From assembly GCA_964434235.1 (NCBI GenBank), contig CAYSUN010000014.1:1-23083 (forward strand): 23,083 nucleotides of DNA. The letters are read 5' to 3'. Shown piece by piece: positions 1-6,699 of the stretch; positions within the stretch are counted from its first letter, which is position 1; each line of letters begins with the position of its first letter. Below the pieces are notes generated by a model, which saw nothing but the letters and a program-made list of their open reading frames with translations, was not told the origin of the DNA and did not search any database. The stretch comes from JABMRF01 sp964434235 (lineage in GTDB: Bacteria > Patescibacteriota > Patescibacteriia > UBA11705 > JABHMO01). The translations under genes were made by a program, and so were the position numbers.

Positions 1-1203
1 GAGTTTGTAGAAATGTTTGTGGGTGTGGGTGCTTCGCGTGTAAGATCATTATTTCAAAAAGCTAAAAAGAATGCGCCGTGTATTATTTTTGTTGATGAGC
101 TGGATGCTATTGGTCGTCAACGTGGGGCTGGCTTGGGTGGTTCTCATGATGAAAGAGAACAAACATTAAATCAAATTTTAGTTGAAATGGATGGTTTTGA
201 TCCGCACACTAATGTTATTGTTATGGCTGCGACAAATCGTCCTGATGTTTTAGATCCAGCTTTGCTTCGTCCAGGTAGATTTGATCGAAGCGTAGTTTTG
301 GATTTGCCAGACATTAATGATCGGGAAGATATTTTAAAAGTCCATTCAAAGTCAAAACCATTAGACAGAGAAATTAATTTAAGAAGAATTGCGGAAAGAA
401 CCCCAGGCTTTTCTGGTGCAGACTTGGCAAACCTATTTAATGAAGCAGCTATTTTAGCAGCTAGAAATGACAAGAAAAAAATTCATCAGGATGATCTAAT
501 TGAAAGCATTGAAAAAGTGATGCTTGGTCCAGAGAGGAAAAGCCATCTTCTATCAGCTGAGGAAAAGAAAATTACAGCTGTGCATGAAGCTGGACACGCG
601 CTAGTTTCACATATCTTGCCAAATTCAGATCCTGTTCATAAAGTTTCAATTATTTCTCGTGGACGAGCAGCTGGTTACACAATGAATTTACCAGACAAAG
701 AAAAATATTTACATAAACGTTCAGAATATATTGATAATTTAGCAGTGCTTTTAGCTGGTTATACAGCTGAAAAATTAGAGTTTGGTGAAGTTACTACTGG
801 AGCTTCAAATGATTTGCAAAGAGCAACAGATTTAGCTCGGCAGTTAATTACTCAATTTGGAATGAGTGAAAATTTAGCGCCAAGAACTTATGGTGATAAA
901 GATGAATTAGTTTTTCTGGGTAAAGAAATTTCTGAAAAAAGAAATTATTCAGAAAAAGTTGCTGAAGAAATTGATGCTGAGCTTGATAAGTTGATTTATT
1001 CAGCTGCGAAAAGCGCAGAAAAAGTTATTGTTGATAACAAAGATAAAATGGATAGGATAGTAAAGGTACTTTTGCACAATGAAACTATTGAAAAAGATGA
1101 ATTTATTGCTATAATAGAAAACAGAGAAATTAAAATGAAAAAAAGTGCAGAAGAAAAACCAGTAAAAGAAGAAGTTAAGGAAGATAAAGAAAAGAAGAAT
1201 TAA
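1..1203 (+). CDS. ftsH: ATP-dependent zinc metalloprotease FtsH, 3' part
   Basis: Membrane-anchored AAA+ protease that extracts and degrades membrane and short-lived proteins. The gene is cut by the window edge: the frame is open from base 1, upstream of the first ATG at 13, and begins EFVEMFVGVGASRVR, which lies just after Walker A in the family. Visible parts are Walker B (IIFVDELDAIG), the second region of homology (AATNRPDVLDPALLRPGRFD), the zinc site HEAGH at bases 583-597, and the third-ligand Asp in the TTGASNDLQRAT segment. The last 20 or so residues are a Lys/Glu-rich tail, as is common in FtsH. The N-terminal membrane segments and Walker A lie outside the window. A terminator follows 40 bases after the stop. 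Confidence 0.97.
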   Translation, partial: EFVEMFVGVGASRVRSLFQKAKKNAPCIIFVDELDAIGRQRGAGLGGSHDEREQTLNQILVEMDGFDPHTNVIVMAATNRPDVLDPALLRPGRFDRSVVLDLPDINDREDILKVHSKSKPLDREINLRRIAERTPGFSGADLANLFNEAAILAARNDKKKIHQDDLIESIEKVMLGPERKSHLLSAEEKKITAVHEAGHALVSHILPNSDPVHKVSIISRGRAAGYTMNLPDKEKYLHKRSEYIDNLAVLLAGYTAEKLEFGEVTTGASNDLQRATDLARQLITQFGMSENLAPRTYGDKDELVFLGKEISEKRNYSEKVAEEIDAELDKLIYSAAKSAEKVIVDNKDKMDRIVKVLLHNETIEKDEFIAIIENREIKMKKSAEEKPVKEEVKEDKEKKN

Positions 1204-1242
1204 CTCAAAACTCTTTGGACGGAGACTTTGAGTTTATATATT

Positions 1243-1281
1243 AAAAATAGGCTATCCTGTGGGGAGTGGCCTATTTTTTTT
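1243..1281. terminator. Bidirectional intrinsic terminator between ftsH and the 1310-1804 operon
   Basis: Arms AAAAATAGGC (1243-1252) and GCCTATTTTT (1269-1278) enclose 16 bases. The T-run continues to 1281 on the plus strand, and the mirrored A-run gives a T-tract on the minus strand. It can therefore end both the converging ftsH transcript and the minus-strand operon. Confidence 0.85.
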
Positions 1282-1309
1282 GATTGAATGATGTTTAGCT
1301 ACCTTAATT

Positions 1310-1498
1310 TTAAGGTTTGGCTCGTTGGGTTAGGTAAAGAGTCGTTTCTTTTTTTGCTAATAATTTAATCGTCCGAAATTGAGTGAGAAAATTTTTTATC
1401 ATTTCTGCGTAGTTCCCCTTGCTAAAATGTTTTCCATAATCAGAGCAGAAATCAGCAATGAAAACAGTATTCTGGCATTTGTGGTATATCTTGGCAAT
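1310..1498 (-). CDS. Small protein with a strong SD but a non-ATG (AUU or UUG) start
   Basis: This is a 62-codon open frame directly downstream of, and in the same frame as, the membrane-protein gene at 1526-1804. A perfect AGGAGG (1511-1506 on the minus strand) sits 7 bases before an ATT codon at 1498. No ATG, GTG or in-frame TTG is available there. The protein begins IAKIYHKCQNTVFIADFCSD and ends in a basic stretch; it has two Cys, many aromatic and Lys residues, and no family I recognise. An alternative is a TTG one base later (1497), which would give a 32-residue hydrophobic peptide in another frame. The strong ribosome site says something is translated here. Which frame is used is inference, and a decayed gene cannot be excluded. 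Confidence 0.45.
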   Translation of the reverse strand: MAKIYHKCQNTVFIADFCSDYGKHFSKGNYAEMIKNFLTQFRTIKLLAKKETTLYLTQRAKP

Positions 1499-1525
1499 CC
1501 TTAGGCCTCCTTTGTTTGATGTTTA

Positions 1526-1804
1526 TTATAAAAATTCATCCAACAAGCCTAATATTAGTCCAAATCCAACAAAGAAAAATGTGAATACTATTGCAGATGT
1601 CCAGATGCCTTCATGTCTAGCAGCTAAACTGCTAAAAATAAGTGCAAGCACGAATCCAAGTCCTAGGTTTTGTAGTAGTCCCATTTGATTGTTTTTTAAT
1701 TCTTTTTGTTTTTTCTTTGCTATCCAAGTAGCGATTTTGAAGATAATAATAGAAAGTATTATGTAGCAAGTAGCGGATAATAAAAACACATGAATTTTAG
1801 TCAT
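1526..1804 (-). CDS. Small integral membrane protein, three predicted TM segments
   Basis: This 92-residue protein has three hydrophobic stretches, roughly residues 4-28, 46-60 and 69-90. They are separated by a basic loop (AKKKQKELKNNQ) and a short loop containing RHEG. The start is fixed by a GGGGGAG ribosome site 6 bases upstream of the ATG at 1804. No known family was recognised; size and topology suggest a small inner-membrane protein. It is the first gene of a minus-strand operon with the 1310-1498 frame and is transcribed divergently from the TrmB-like regulator at 1950. Such divergent pairs are often regulator and target, so it may be controlled by that regulator (inference). Confidence 0.75.
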   Translation of the reverse strand: MTKIHVFLLSATCYIILSIIIFKIATWIAKKKQKELKNNQMGLLQNLGLGFVLALIFSSLAARHEGIWTSAIVFTFFFVGFGLILGLLDEFL

Positions 1805-1846
1805 TTTTTACTCCCCCCTTTTTTTACAATTGTTAACGAACATTGA

Positions 1847-1875
1847 ATCATACCATTTATTAAGTTTTGCGTAAA
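1847..1875 (-). promoter_or_regulatory. Likely promoter of the 1310-1804 operon
   Basis: On the minus strand, -35 TTTACG (1875-1870) and -10 TATGAT (1852-1847) are separated by 17 bases. The predicted start near 1840 leaves a leader of about 35 bases ending in the G-rich ribosome site. Confidence 0.55.
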
Positions 1876-1884
1876 CCAATTTTT

Positions 1885-1902
1885 AGTCAATAAATATTGA
1901 CT
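1885..1902. promoter_or_regulatory. Palindromic operator in the divergent intergenic region
   Basis: AGTCAATAAATATTGACT is a perfect inverted repeat with 8-base arms around AA. Its right arm contains the -35 TTGACT of the regulator promoter, so a bound dimer would block RNA polymerase. It lies about 45-62 bases upstream of the predicted start of the divergent operon. It is the natural candidate for autoregulation by the adjacent TrmB-like protein; binding is inferred. Confidence 0.6.
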
Positions 1903-1925
1903 TTATTTATTACTTAATATATAAA
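1897..1925 (+). promoter_or_regulatory. Promoter of the TrmB-like gene at 1950
   Basis: -35 TTGACT (1897-1902), 17-base spacer, -10 TATAAA (1920-1925). The predicted start near 1932 leaves a leader of about 18 bases with no Shine-Dalgarno. Confidence 0.75.
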
Positions 1926-1949
1926 TATATTATAAATAGACAAAAAAAC

Positions 1950-2699
1950 ATGAAAGATGTAAAAAAACAACTCCAACTTCTTGGTTTAAACGAAAAGCAG
2001 GCAGATCTCTATCTGGCACTGCTTAAGTTGGGCTCAAGTTTAATTGGCATGCTTGAAAAAAAGTTAAAGCTGCATAAGCAGATTATTTATAATGAATTAG
2101 AAAAATTGATTGAGAAAGGATTAGTTTTTGTTACTGTGAAAAATAACCGGCGTAATTTCCAGGCAGCTGACCCAGAAGTTTTGGTTGAGAAATTGGAAAG
2201 CCAAAAAAAAGTAGCAGAAGGTTTGGTCCCAGACTTGCATTCTTTGATCGGTTGGGATAAAGGAATTAGTGAAGTTAGAATTTATGAAGGGCTCAAAGGC
2301 TTTCAAGCATTTCATAGAACAAGTATAAAATTAGTTCAAGAAAATTCTGAAATTTTAGTAATTGGTGCAGGTGGTGACAAGTTTTTACAATTGGCAGAAG
2401 TTGATAATTTGTTCGATTGGTATGAAATTGTGCGACAAAGGAAAAATATTAAACAAAGATTTTTGATGCATGAAAATCAACGTAATGACAATCCTAAATA
2501 TATTATAAATCGATTCAAGCATGAGGTACGATTTTTGGATGATGAAATTATGGTTACCATGGCGGTTCAGATTTGGCCTGACCATATCGCTATGTTATTT
2601 TTTCTTGATCAACCAAAAATTATTGAAATAAAATCCATCCATGCTAGAGAAAATTTTAAAAGATATTTTGAAATACTTTGGTGTCAGGCAAAAAATTAG
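1950..2699 (+). CDS. TrmB-family transcriptional regulator
   Basis: This 249-residue DNA-binding protein has an N-terminal winged helix (about 1-75). The LGLNEKQADLYLALLKLG helix, the helix-turn-helix near residues 30-55 (KLHKQIIYNELEKLIEKGLV) and a wing are visible. A C-terminal effector or dimer domain of about 150 residues follows. TrmB proteins were first described as archaeal sugar regulators; bacterial relatives with divergent C-terminal domains are common in Patescibacteria, and their ligands are mostly unknown. The ATG lies only about 18 bases after the predicted transcription start with no SD. The gene diverges from a membrane-protein operon, and a palindrome overlaps its own -35 box, which suggests autorepression. 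It is more divergent than the tandem pair at 19092-20605. Confidence 0.85.
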   Translation: MKDVKKQLQLLGLNEKQADLYLALLKLGSSLIGMLEKKLKLHKQIIYNELEKLIEKGLVFVTVKNNRRNFQAADPEVLVEKLESQKKVAEGLVPDLHSLIGWDKGISEVRIYEGLKGFQAFHRTSIKLVQENSEILVIGAGGDKFLQLAEVDNLFDWYEIVRQRKNIKQRFLMHENQRNDNPKYIINRFKHEVRFLDDEIMVTMAVQIWPDHIAMLFFLDQPKIIEIKSIHARENFKRYFEILWCQAKN

Positions 2700-2717
2700 A
2701 AATTTGAAAAAAAATAG

Positions 2718-2746
2718 TTGACGGCAAATCATTTTGCAATTAAAAT
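2718..2746 (+). promoter_or_regulatory. Promoter of the 2774 gene
   Basis: -35 TTGACG (2718-2723), 17-base spacer, -10 TAAAAT (2741-2746). The predicted start near 2753 leaves a leader of about 20 bases that carries the ribosome site. Confidence 0.8.
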
Positions 2747-2773
2747 GTATATATATGAACAATGGAGGTTACC

Positions 2774-3082
2774 ATGAATTGGAATAACATTGTCCTACGT
2801 TTGCGTAATTTTGATGAGTGGGCAGAAGGTGACCAGTGGTGGAAAGAACTTTATTCTTCATACAAGGAAAATATTAAAAAACTTTGTCATCAAGTTGCAG
2901 ATCTTTTAGGGATGAAAATTCAAGATCAGTTAGAAATTTTTGATCAAGATTTTGCTGACCTTTTCGGTCAAGTTTTTCACGAAGAGTGCAAAGTGCATCC
3001 TTTAATGCAAGAGGAGTTAGTTGTTCTTTTATTTAAGGAAGAAAAACAAAAACAATTTGTTATTAGATCATTGTTATTTTAA
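2774..3082 (+). CDS. Orphan small protein, SD-led, unknown function
   Basis: This 102-residue acidic, Trp-rich protein starts MNWNNIVLRLRNFDEWAEGD. An in-frame ATG at 2762 overlaps the ribosome site (ATGGAGG), so the true start is ATG 2774, 5 bases after GGAGG (2764-2768). There is no signal peptide or membrane segment; it is probably a soluble helical protein. It is a free-standing unit with its own promoter upstream and its own terminator 7 bases after the stop. I recognise no family. The strong promoter, strong ribosome site and terminator make it very likely a real, well-expressed gene. Confidence 0.8.
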   Translation: MNWNNIVLRLRNFDEWAEGDQWWKELYSSYKENIKKLCHQVADLLGMKIQDQLEIFDQDFADLFGQVFHEECKVHPLMQEELVVLLFKEEKQKQFVIRSLLF

Positions 3083-3088
3083 TTACTC

Positions 3089-3114
3089 AGTCCTGATAAA
3101 ATCAGGACTTTTTT
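3089..3114 (+). terminator. Intrinsic terminator after the 2774 gene
   Basis: AGTCCTGAT and ATCAGGACT pair over 9 bp around an AAA loop, followed by TTTTT. Confidence 0.92.
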
Positions 3115-3133
3115 ATTATTTAAAATTTTATAG

Positions 3134-3155
3134 ATTAATTTTTCTAAAAATTAAT
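3134..3155. repeat. AT-rich perfect palindrome, possible operator
   Basis: ATTAATTTTT and AAAAATTAAT flank CT, a 10+2+10 perfect inverted repeat. It lies in the 220-base gap before the membrane-protein gene, about 70-90 bases upstream of its -10 box. It could be a regulator site; low complexity makes chance a real alternative. Confidence 0.35.
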
Positions 3156-3218
3156 TCAGGTTGATTTACTATGCTGTTGATAATTTATTGGACAATATTT
3201 TTATAAAAAACACAAAAC

Positions 3219-3228
3219 GTGTTATAAT
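3219..3228 (+). promoter_or_regulatory. Extended -10 promoter of the 3303 gene
   Basis: TGTTATAAT places a perfect TATAAT (3223-3228) behind a TG extended -10; no good -35 is present at 16-18 bases. The leader of about 68 bases starts with GTTAAAA and ends near TTTTAAC, which can pair, so it may fold end to end. Confidence 0.6.
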
Positions 3229-3302
3229 ATAACAGTTAAAAAGTAAAGTTATTTTCAATGTCATTTTGCTTTTTACCTTTTATCTTTTAACAAAAAATAG
3301 TT

Positions 3303-4322
3303 ATGGAAAAATTTTATCGTGCAATTTTAAAAAATGCATGGACAATTAGTTGGAAAAATAAATGGCTTTGGATTTTGGGATTTTTTGCTGCAATTATTGG
3401 TAACGGTAGCGTGTATGAGGCTTTACTCCGAGGTTTTAATAATGTTTCTGAGGGACGATCAGTTTTTTATACTTTTAGTGAATATGCTGAAGCTGGAATA
3501 TTTGGTAGCTTTTCATGGGCAAGTTTTTCCGCTTTGTGGCAATCTGATCCAACTGCATTTGGAACTGGTTTGTTTACTCTAGTTGTAGCGTTATGTGTGA
3601 TTGCAATTTTAATAACTTTTGGAGTTATTGGACAGGGCGCAGTTGTGGCCGGGGTGATTGGTACTGACCAAAAGAAAAAAACAGATTTTAGAAAGTCTTT
3701 TCACGTTGGAGTTGAAAAATTTTGGTCAATACTTAAATTGAATGTTATTACTAAAATTATTTTATTAGGTTTGTTAGTTTCTCTTTCTTATTTAGTTTCG
3801 TTCATCGTGTTCAATTCTGTTGCAATGAGTCTTTTTGTTTATGTGCTAGCATTTATAGTTTTCGTGATACTTGAAATAATAATTTATTTTTTAACAATTT
3901 ACGGAATAACGTTTATTATTTTGCGTGATGTTCGTCCGTTGGTAGCACTGCGTAAAGCCTGGAAATTATTTTCAAAGCATGCGCTCTTAAATTTAGAAAT
4001 GGGATTTTTGTTATTCTTAATAAACATTATTGTTGGTTTTGTCTTTATTGTAGTTAATTTTATAATTTTATCTCCATTACTTGTTTTGTATTTGCTTTTC
4101 TTGTTTTCTGGTTCAAAATTAGCAGCCTTGATTGTTGTTATGATAATGATTATGCTTTTTGCCTGTTTAATGATTATTGTTGGATCATGGTGGAGTACAT
4201 ATCAGCTTGGTGTTTGGTCTTTATTATTTGAAAAACTTGATACTACAGATGCTAAGTCAAAAATCCAACGATGGTTTGAATCAGTTAAAAATAAAAATAA
4301 GTCTAAGAAAATTAGAAAATAG
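3303..4322 (+). CDS. Polytopic membrane protein, unknown function
   Basis: This 339-residue protein has about six hydrophobic helices: near residues 20-36, 91-120, 148-170, 172-205, 235-262 and 266-298. A short basic C-terminal tail (KNKNKSKKIRK) probably lies in the cytoplasm. The N-terminus reads MEKFYRAILKNAWTISWKNK before the first helix, a layout frequent in hypothetical membrane proteins of this lineage. No catalytic motif, transporter signature or signal peptide was recognised. It has no Shine-Dalgarno. It is transcribed alone, from an extended -10 promoter to the terminator at 4379. A glycerophosphodiesterase-type membrane domain or an export accessory role are possibilities I cannot support further. 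Confidence 0.8.
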   Translation: MEKFYRAILKNAWTISWKNKWLWILGFFAAIIGNGSVYEALLRGFNNVSEGRSVFYTFSEYAEAGIFGSFSWASFSALWQSDPTAFGTGLFTLVVALCVIAILITFGVIGQGAVVAGVIGTDQKKKTDFRKSFHVGVEKFWSILKLNVITKIILLGLLVSLSYLVSFIVFNSVAMSLFVYVLAFIVFVILEIIIYFLTIYGITFIILRDVRPLVALRKAWKLFSKHALLNLEMGFLLFLINIIVGFVFIVVNFIILSPLLVLYLLFLFSGSKLAALIVVMIMIMLFACLMIIVGSWWSTYQLGVWSLLFEKLDTTDAKSKIQRWFESVKNKNKSKKIRK

Positions 4323-4378
4323 TTATTAAGCTGTTCTTTTTACCTCCACATTAGGAGGGGACAAAATAAAAACAAAAG

Positions 4379-4414
4379 GAAAGGGCTACTCCTAGAGAGT
4401 AGTTCTTTCTTTTT
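4379..4414 (+). terminator. Intrinsic terminator after the membrane-protein gene
   Basis: GAAAGGGCTACTC (4379-4391) pairs with GAGTAGTTCTTTC (4397-4409) through 13 positions including two G-T pairs, followed by five T. A smaller CCTCC/GGAGG hairpin (4343-4358) lies just upstream. Confidence 0.85.
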
Positions 4415-4446
4415 GGCTTAAATTAGATAAATTGATAATGTTAATA

Positions 4447-4475
4447 TTGACAAATTGTTGAAAATTTGCTATATT
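4447..4475 (+). promoter_or_regulatory. Promoter of the 4522-5148 bicistron
   Basis: -35 TTGACA (4447-4452), 17-base spacer, -10 TATATT (4470-4475). The predicted start is near 4482. Confidence 0.85.
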
Positions 4476-4521
4476 GTGGCATTGACAATTGATTTTATTT
4501 TAACAAAAAGGAAGGTGACCA

Positions 4522-4899
4522 ATGCTGAAAGTTAAGGTTTTGATAAAGCAGAATGACCAAGATAACATGTTTCAGCGTGCTAGGAAGATTCTCAAGGGTC
4601 AGCTGAATATCGGCGCGGTGATCTTTGATTGGGGTCCAGTGTATCCTGATCATGAAATCAATGTCATGGTGCGAGAAACTCCGAATGACAAAAAGATGCG
4701 CAAAATTTTTCAGCGAATCAACGGTCGTGGTGCCCGCAAACTGTTTAATCTGCGTATTTCGGAAGGTCCGGATAAGCGGGGTTTTCGCGCAGGAACGTTT
4801 TATGTGAATTGTGTTAAAGGACCTAGAGGAGTGGAGATTGCCCTTCAGCGTCTGAACGAGGCACTTGTGGCCATCAACGAAACAGCTGAACTTATCTAA
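4522..4899 (+). CDS. Orphan protein, first gene of a GC-richer bicistron
   Basis: This 125-residue soluble basic protein starts MLKVKVLIKQNDQDNMFQRA; no family was recognised. A ribosome site (GGAAGG) lies 7 bases upstream of the ATG. Beta-strand-like segments (KVKVLI, IGAVIFDWG, HEINVMV) alternate with basic helices, which could suit nucleic-acid or ribosome contact, but no motif supports that. Its codon use is visibly more G+C-rich than its neighbours. It is co-transcribed with the 4915 gene, whose AAGGAGG overlaps this gene's stop codon. It could be a recently acquired gene or a highly expressed lineage-specific one. Confidence 0.8.
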   Translation: MLKVKVLIKQNDQDNMFQRARKILKGQLNIGAVIFDWGPVYPDHEINVMVRETPNDKKMRKIFQRINGRGARKLFNLRISEGPDKRGFRAGTFYVNCVKGPRGVEIALQRLNEALVAINETAELI

Positions 4900-4914
4900 G
4901 GAGGATATATTTTT

Positions 4915-5148
4915 ATGAGACAATTTACGATGCTGGTTACAAACGATGATGATTTTGGTACACGTGGTCGCTTTGTTCGCGTTCGAGCGAACACCATTCG
5001 TGGTGCGAAACGTCGGGCTCGTCGAAAGATGAACCCAGACGAATGGTTCGAGCAGGTCGAAACGCGGGTTCGTGGTTGTAGCCTCCAGCAGCCGGTTTGG
5101 GACATTATGAACGGCAACATGAGCCATTGGTATGGTCTTAAGTTGTAA
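4915..5148 (+). CDS. Arg-rich orphan small protein, second gene of the bicistron
   Basis: This 77-residue, strongly basic protein has a central Arg/Lys cluster (GAKRRARRKM) and an aromatic C-terminus (SHWYGLKL). The start is preceded by AAGGAGG (4898-4904), whose first bases form the stop codon of the upstream gene; spacing to the ATG is 10 bases, so translation is probably coupled. I recognise no family. The charge suggests RNA, DNA or ribosome binding (inference). G+C is 96 of 180 bases over 4921-5100, against 19 of 60 in a sampled line of the next gene. A bidirectional terminator follows at once. Confidence 0.8.
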   Translation: MRQFTMLVTNDDDFGTRGRFVRVRANTIRGAKRRARRKMNPDEWFEQVETRVRGCSLQQPVWDIMNGNMSHWYGLKL

Positions 5149-5152
5149 GAAA

Positions 5153-5186
5153 AAAAGCAGAGTCTTGCGCACAAGACTCTGCTTTT
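5153..5186. terminator. Bidirectional terminator between convergent genes
   Basis: AAAAGCAGAGTCTT and AAGACTCTGCTTTT pair perfectly over 14 bp around GCGCAC. A-rich and T-rich flanks serve both the bicistron and the minus-strand methyltransferase gene. Confidence 0.93.
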
Positions 5187-5205
5187 CAATTTTAAATATC
5201 AAATT

Positions 5206-6342
5206 TTAACTTTTCACTATTTTGTAAATAGTTCTTCTAACTTGTTGATTTGGTCTAGAGTAATGCCAAACATTTTCAATATCAAAACAATCTGGCAAGA
5301 TGTGTCGAACATTAATTTGTTCTGCACTTTGTAATGTTTTAAATTCTGGAATAATTATTACAATAACTCCATTCTTTTTTAATATTTTCTTAAACGACTT
5401 AAAAGATTTTTCATATAATTTTGTCAGTTCTTCGGAAATGTGCTGAATTGTTTTAACTGGTTCATTACCACGTAGTGGTGGTCCAAGGAATGGTTCAGTA
5501 ATAATTGCATCAATTGAATTTAGTTTAATACTGTTTTCAAGCGTAACAACATTTTCTAGTTTTATTTTGTAAATAAATTTTTTCTTGAGTTCAGATTTTA
5601 ACCATTCAAGGTTTAATTGACAGCTAAGAATAGCCTTTTTACTTGCGTCAGTGCCAGTTACATTTTTATGACCGGATAATAACGATTGTTGCAAAACAGT
5701 CCCAGAACCGCAAAACGGGTCTAGAATTGATGCTTCAGAAGTAAGTTCAGCTAAGTTGAGCATTATTTGAGCTAATTTGGGCGGAAGCATGCCGGAGATA
5801 TCATCTCTTGATGGTCGTCCAAAATCTAAATGTGAAAAAAGTTCGTAAGGTTGAACAGTTTGGGTTAAACCTAAATATTGTGCTTTGTCACTTTTCAAAA
5901 TAACAAATTCAAAGCCTTGTTTATTTAAAATATTACTTTGGACGATAACTGAAGATAAAGGATTTTCTTTGCCAGTCACAAAACGACATTTTACATTTTT
6001 TTCTTTTAATAATTTTTTAATTTGTAAACCAAGTTTATTTAGATTTGTTTGTTTGTTGTAAAGACTAATTCCAAAATTTATTTTTTTATCTGTTGCTTCA
6101 ACTTCATGAGCAATAGTGTTTGGAGATAGATCATTGATTTTCTTTTTTATAAGACCAATTTTAATGGTACCACCAAGTTCACTAATTAATTGGTTTTGGT
6201 TAAATTCGCTAGCAATATCAAGTATTAAAAAATCAGCATCCTGGTCAATTATTGAATAATTTATATTTTCAGTTTTAAGTTTGCTTAGTAATTCAGCTGT
6301 AGATAGTTCTGGATGATTACCGAAGATGAAGAAATATTGCAT
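5206..6342 (-). CDS. THUMP-type tRNA/RNA guanine-N2-like methyltransferase
   Basis: This 378-residue SAM-dependent RNA methyltransferase resembles the Trm11/TrmG10 group. An N-terminal THUMP-like region (about 1-160) precedes a Rossmann domain. Its motif I is ILDPFCGSGTVLQQ (206-219), followed by the acidic TGTDAS (229-234). The catalytic motif IV position reads TEPFLGPPLRG (282-292) instead of the usual D/N-P-P-Y. A motif just before motif I (RPSRDDISGMLPPKLAQIML) matches the family's R..D.gm.ppk.A..m segment. It probably modifies tRNA, perhaps G10, by analogy with archaeal TrmG10. It has no SD. Transcription probably starts near 6396 and ends at the bidirectional terminator at 5153. Confidence 0.85.
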   Translation of the reverse strand: MQYFFIFGNHPELSTAELLSKLKTENINYSIIDQDADFLILDIASEFNQNQLISELGGTIKIGLIKKKINDLSPNTIAHEVEATDKKINFGISLYNKQTNLNKLGLQIKKLLKEKNVKCRFVTGKENPLSSVIVQSNILNKQGFEFVILKSDKAQYLGLTQTVQPYELFSHLDFGRPSRDDISGMLPPKLAQIMLNLAELTSEASILDPFCGSGTVLQQSLLSGHKNVTGTDASKKAILSCQLNLEWLKSELKKKFIYKIKLENVVTLENSIKLNSIDAIITEPFLGPPLRGNEPVKTIQHISEELTKLYEKSFKSFKKILKKNGVIVIIIPEFKTLQSAEQINVRHILPDCFDIENVWHYSRPNQQVRRTIYKIVKS

Positions 6343-6402
6343 AAAATTTGATTTTGATTATGTAAATTAAGACAATTATGTTAGTTGAAATGATTTGTTT
6401 GT

Positions 6403-6431
6403 ATTATAGCAAAAATAAAAGGTTGTGTCTG
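6403..6431 (-). promoter_or_regulatory. Likely promoter of the methyltransferase gene
   Basis: On the minus strand, -10 TATAAT (6408-6403) is perfect and the -35 CAGACA (6431-6426) is partial, at 17 bases. It overlaps the 3' end of the candidate small RNA, so the two transcription units may interfere. Confidence 0.55.
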
Positions 6432-6489
6432 GATGCTCTACGAATAATGAGGAGAGAGTTTTTACAAGTAAAGCTAAAACACAACCTTT
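6411..6489 (-). ncRNA. Candidate small RNA closed by an 11-bp end-to-end stem
   Basis: A minus-strand promoter (6524-6496) predicts a start near 6489, exactly where the 5' arm AAAGGTTGTGT (6489-6479) begins. The 3' arm ACACAACCTTT (6428-6418) follows about 50 bases later, and then TATTTTT. Both ends of a roughly 80-base transcript therefore pair perfectly and finish in a U-rich tract. The loop holds a small hairpin (TTTAC/GTAAA) and an exposed CTCTCCTC stretch complementary to GAGGAG-type ribosome sites. No long ORF lies in it. It could be only a terminator or attenuator for an unseen transcript. Confidence 0.5.
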
Positions 6490-6495
6490 CAACAC

Positions 6496-6524
6496 AGTTT
6501 AGTATAATCGTTTGAATTTGTCAA
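6496..6524 (-). promoter_or_regulatory. Promoter of the candidate small RNA
   Basis: Minus-strand -35 TTGACA (6524-6519), 17-base spacer, -10 TAAACT (6501-6496). Confidence 0.6.
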
Positions 6525-6556
6525 GTGTCTAGTATTTTGATTTAAAATATTTTTTA

Positions 6557-6585
6557 TTGACTAATTTTGCGTAATTTGATAGAAT
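6557..6585 (+). promoter_or_regulatory. Promoter of infB
   Basis: -35 TTGACT (6557-6562), 17-base spacer, -10 TAGAAT (6580-6585). The predicted start near 6592 leaves a leader of about 108 bases. CACAGA (6603-6608) and TCTGTG (6666-6671) can close a large loop in it. The leader also shares ACGAATAATGA (6676-6686) with 6440-6450. Confidence 0.7.
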
Positions 6586-6699
6586 AAAACTACTATATAA
6601 ATCACAGAGCATAGAACATAAATCATTGCACAATAATATGGGAAATTAAGATTATTTGTTTTTGTTCTGTGTTCCACGAATAATGAATGATATAACCTT

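Noticed and set aside
4495..5202. Long minus-strand frame opposite the orphan bicistron
   Set aside because: It lies opposite two genes that have proper SDs, promoter and terminator, and has low-complexity composition with no start signal.
6440..6686. ACGAATAATGA repeated at 6440-6450 and 6676-6686
   Set aside because: Eleven bases of AT-rich sequence twice in one intergenic region can occur by chance; no third copy was seen.
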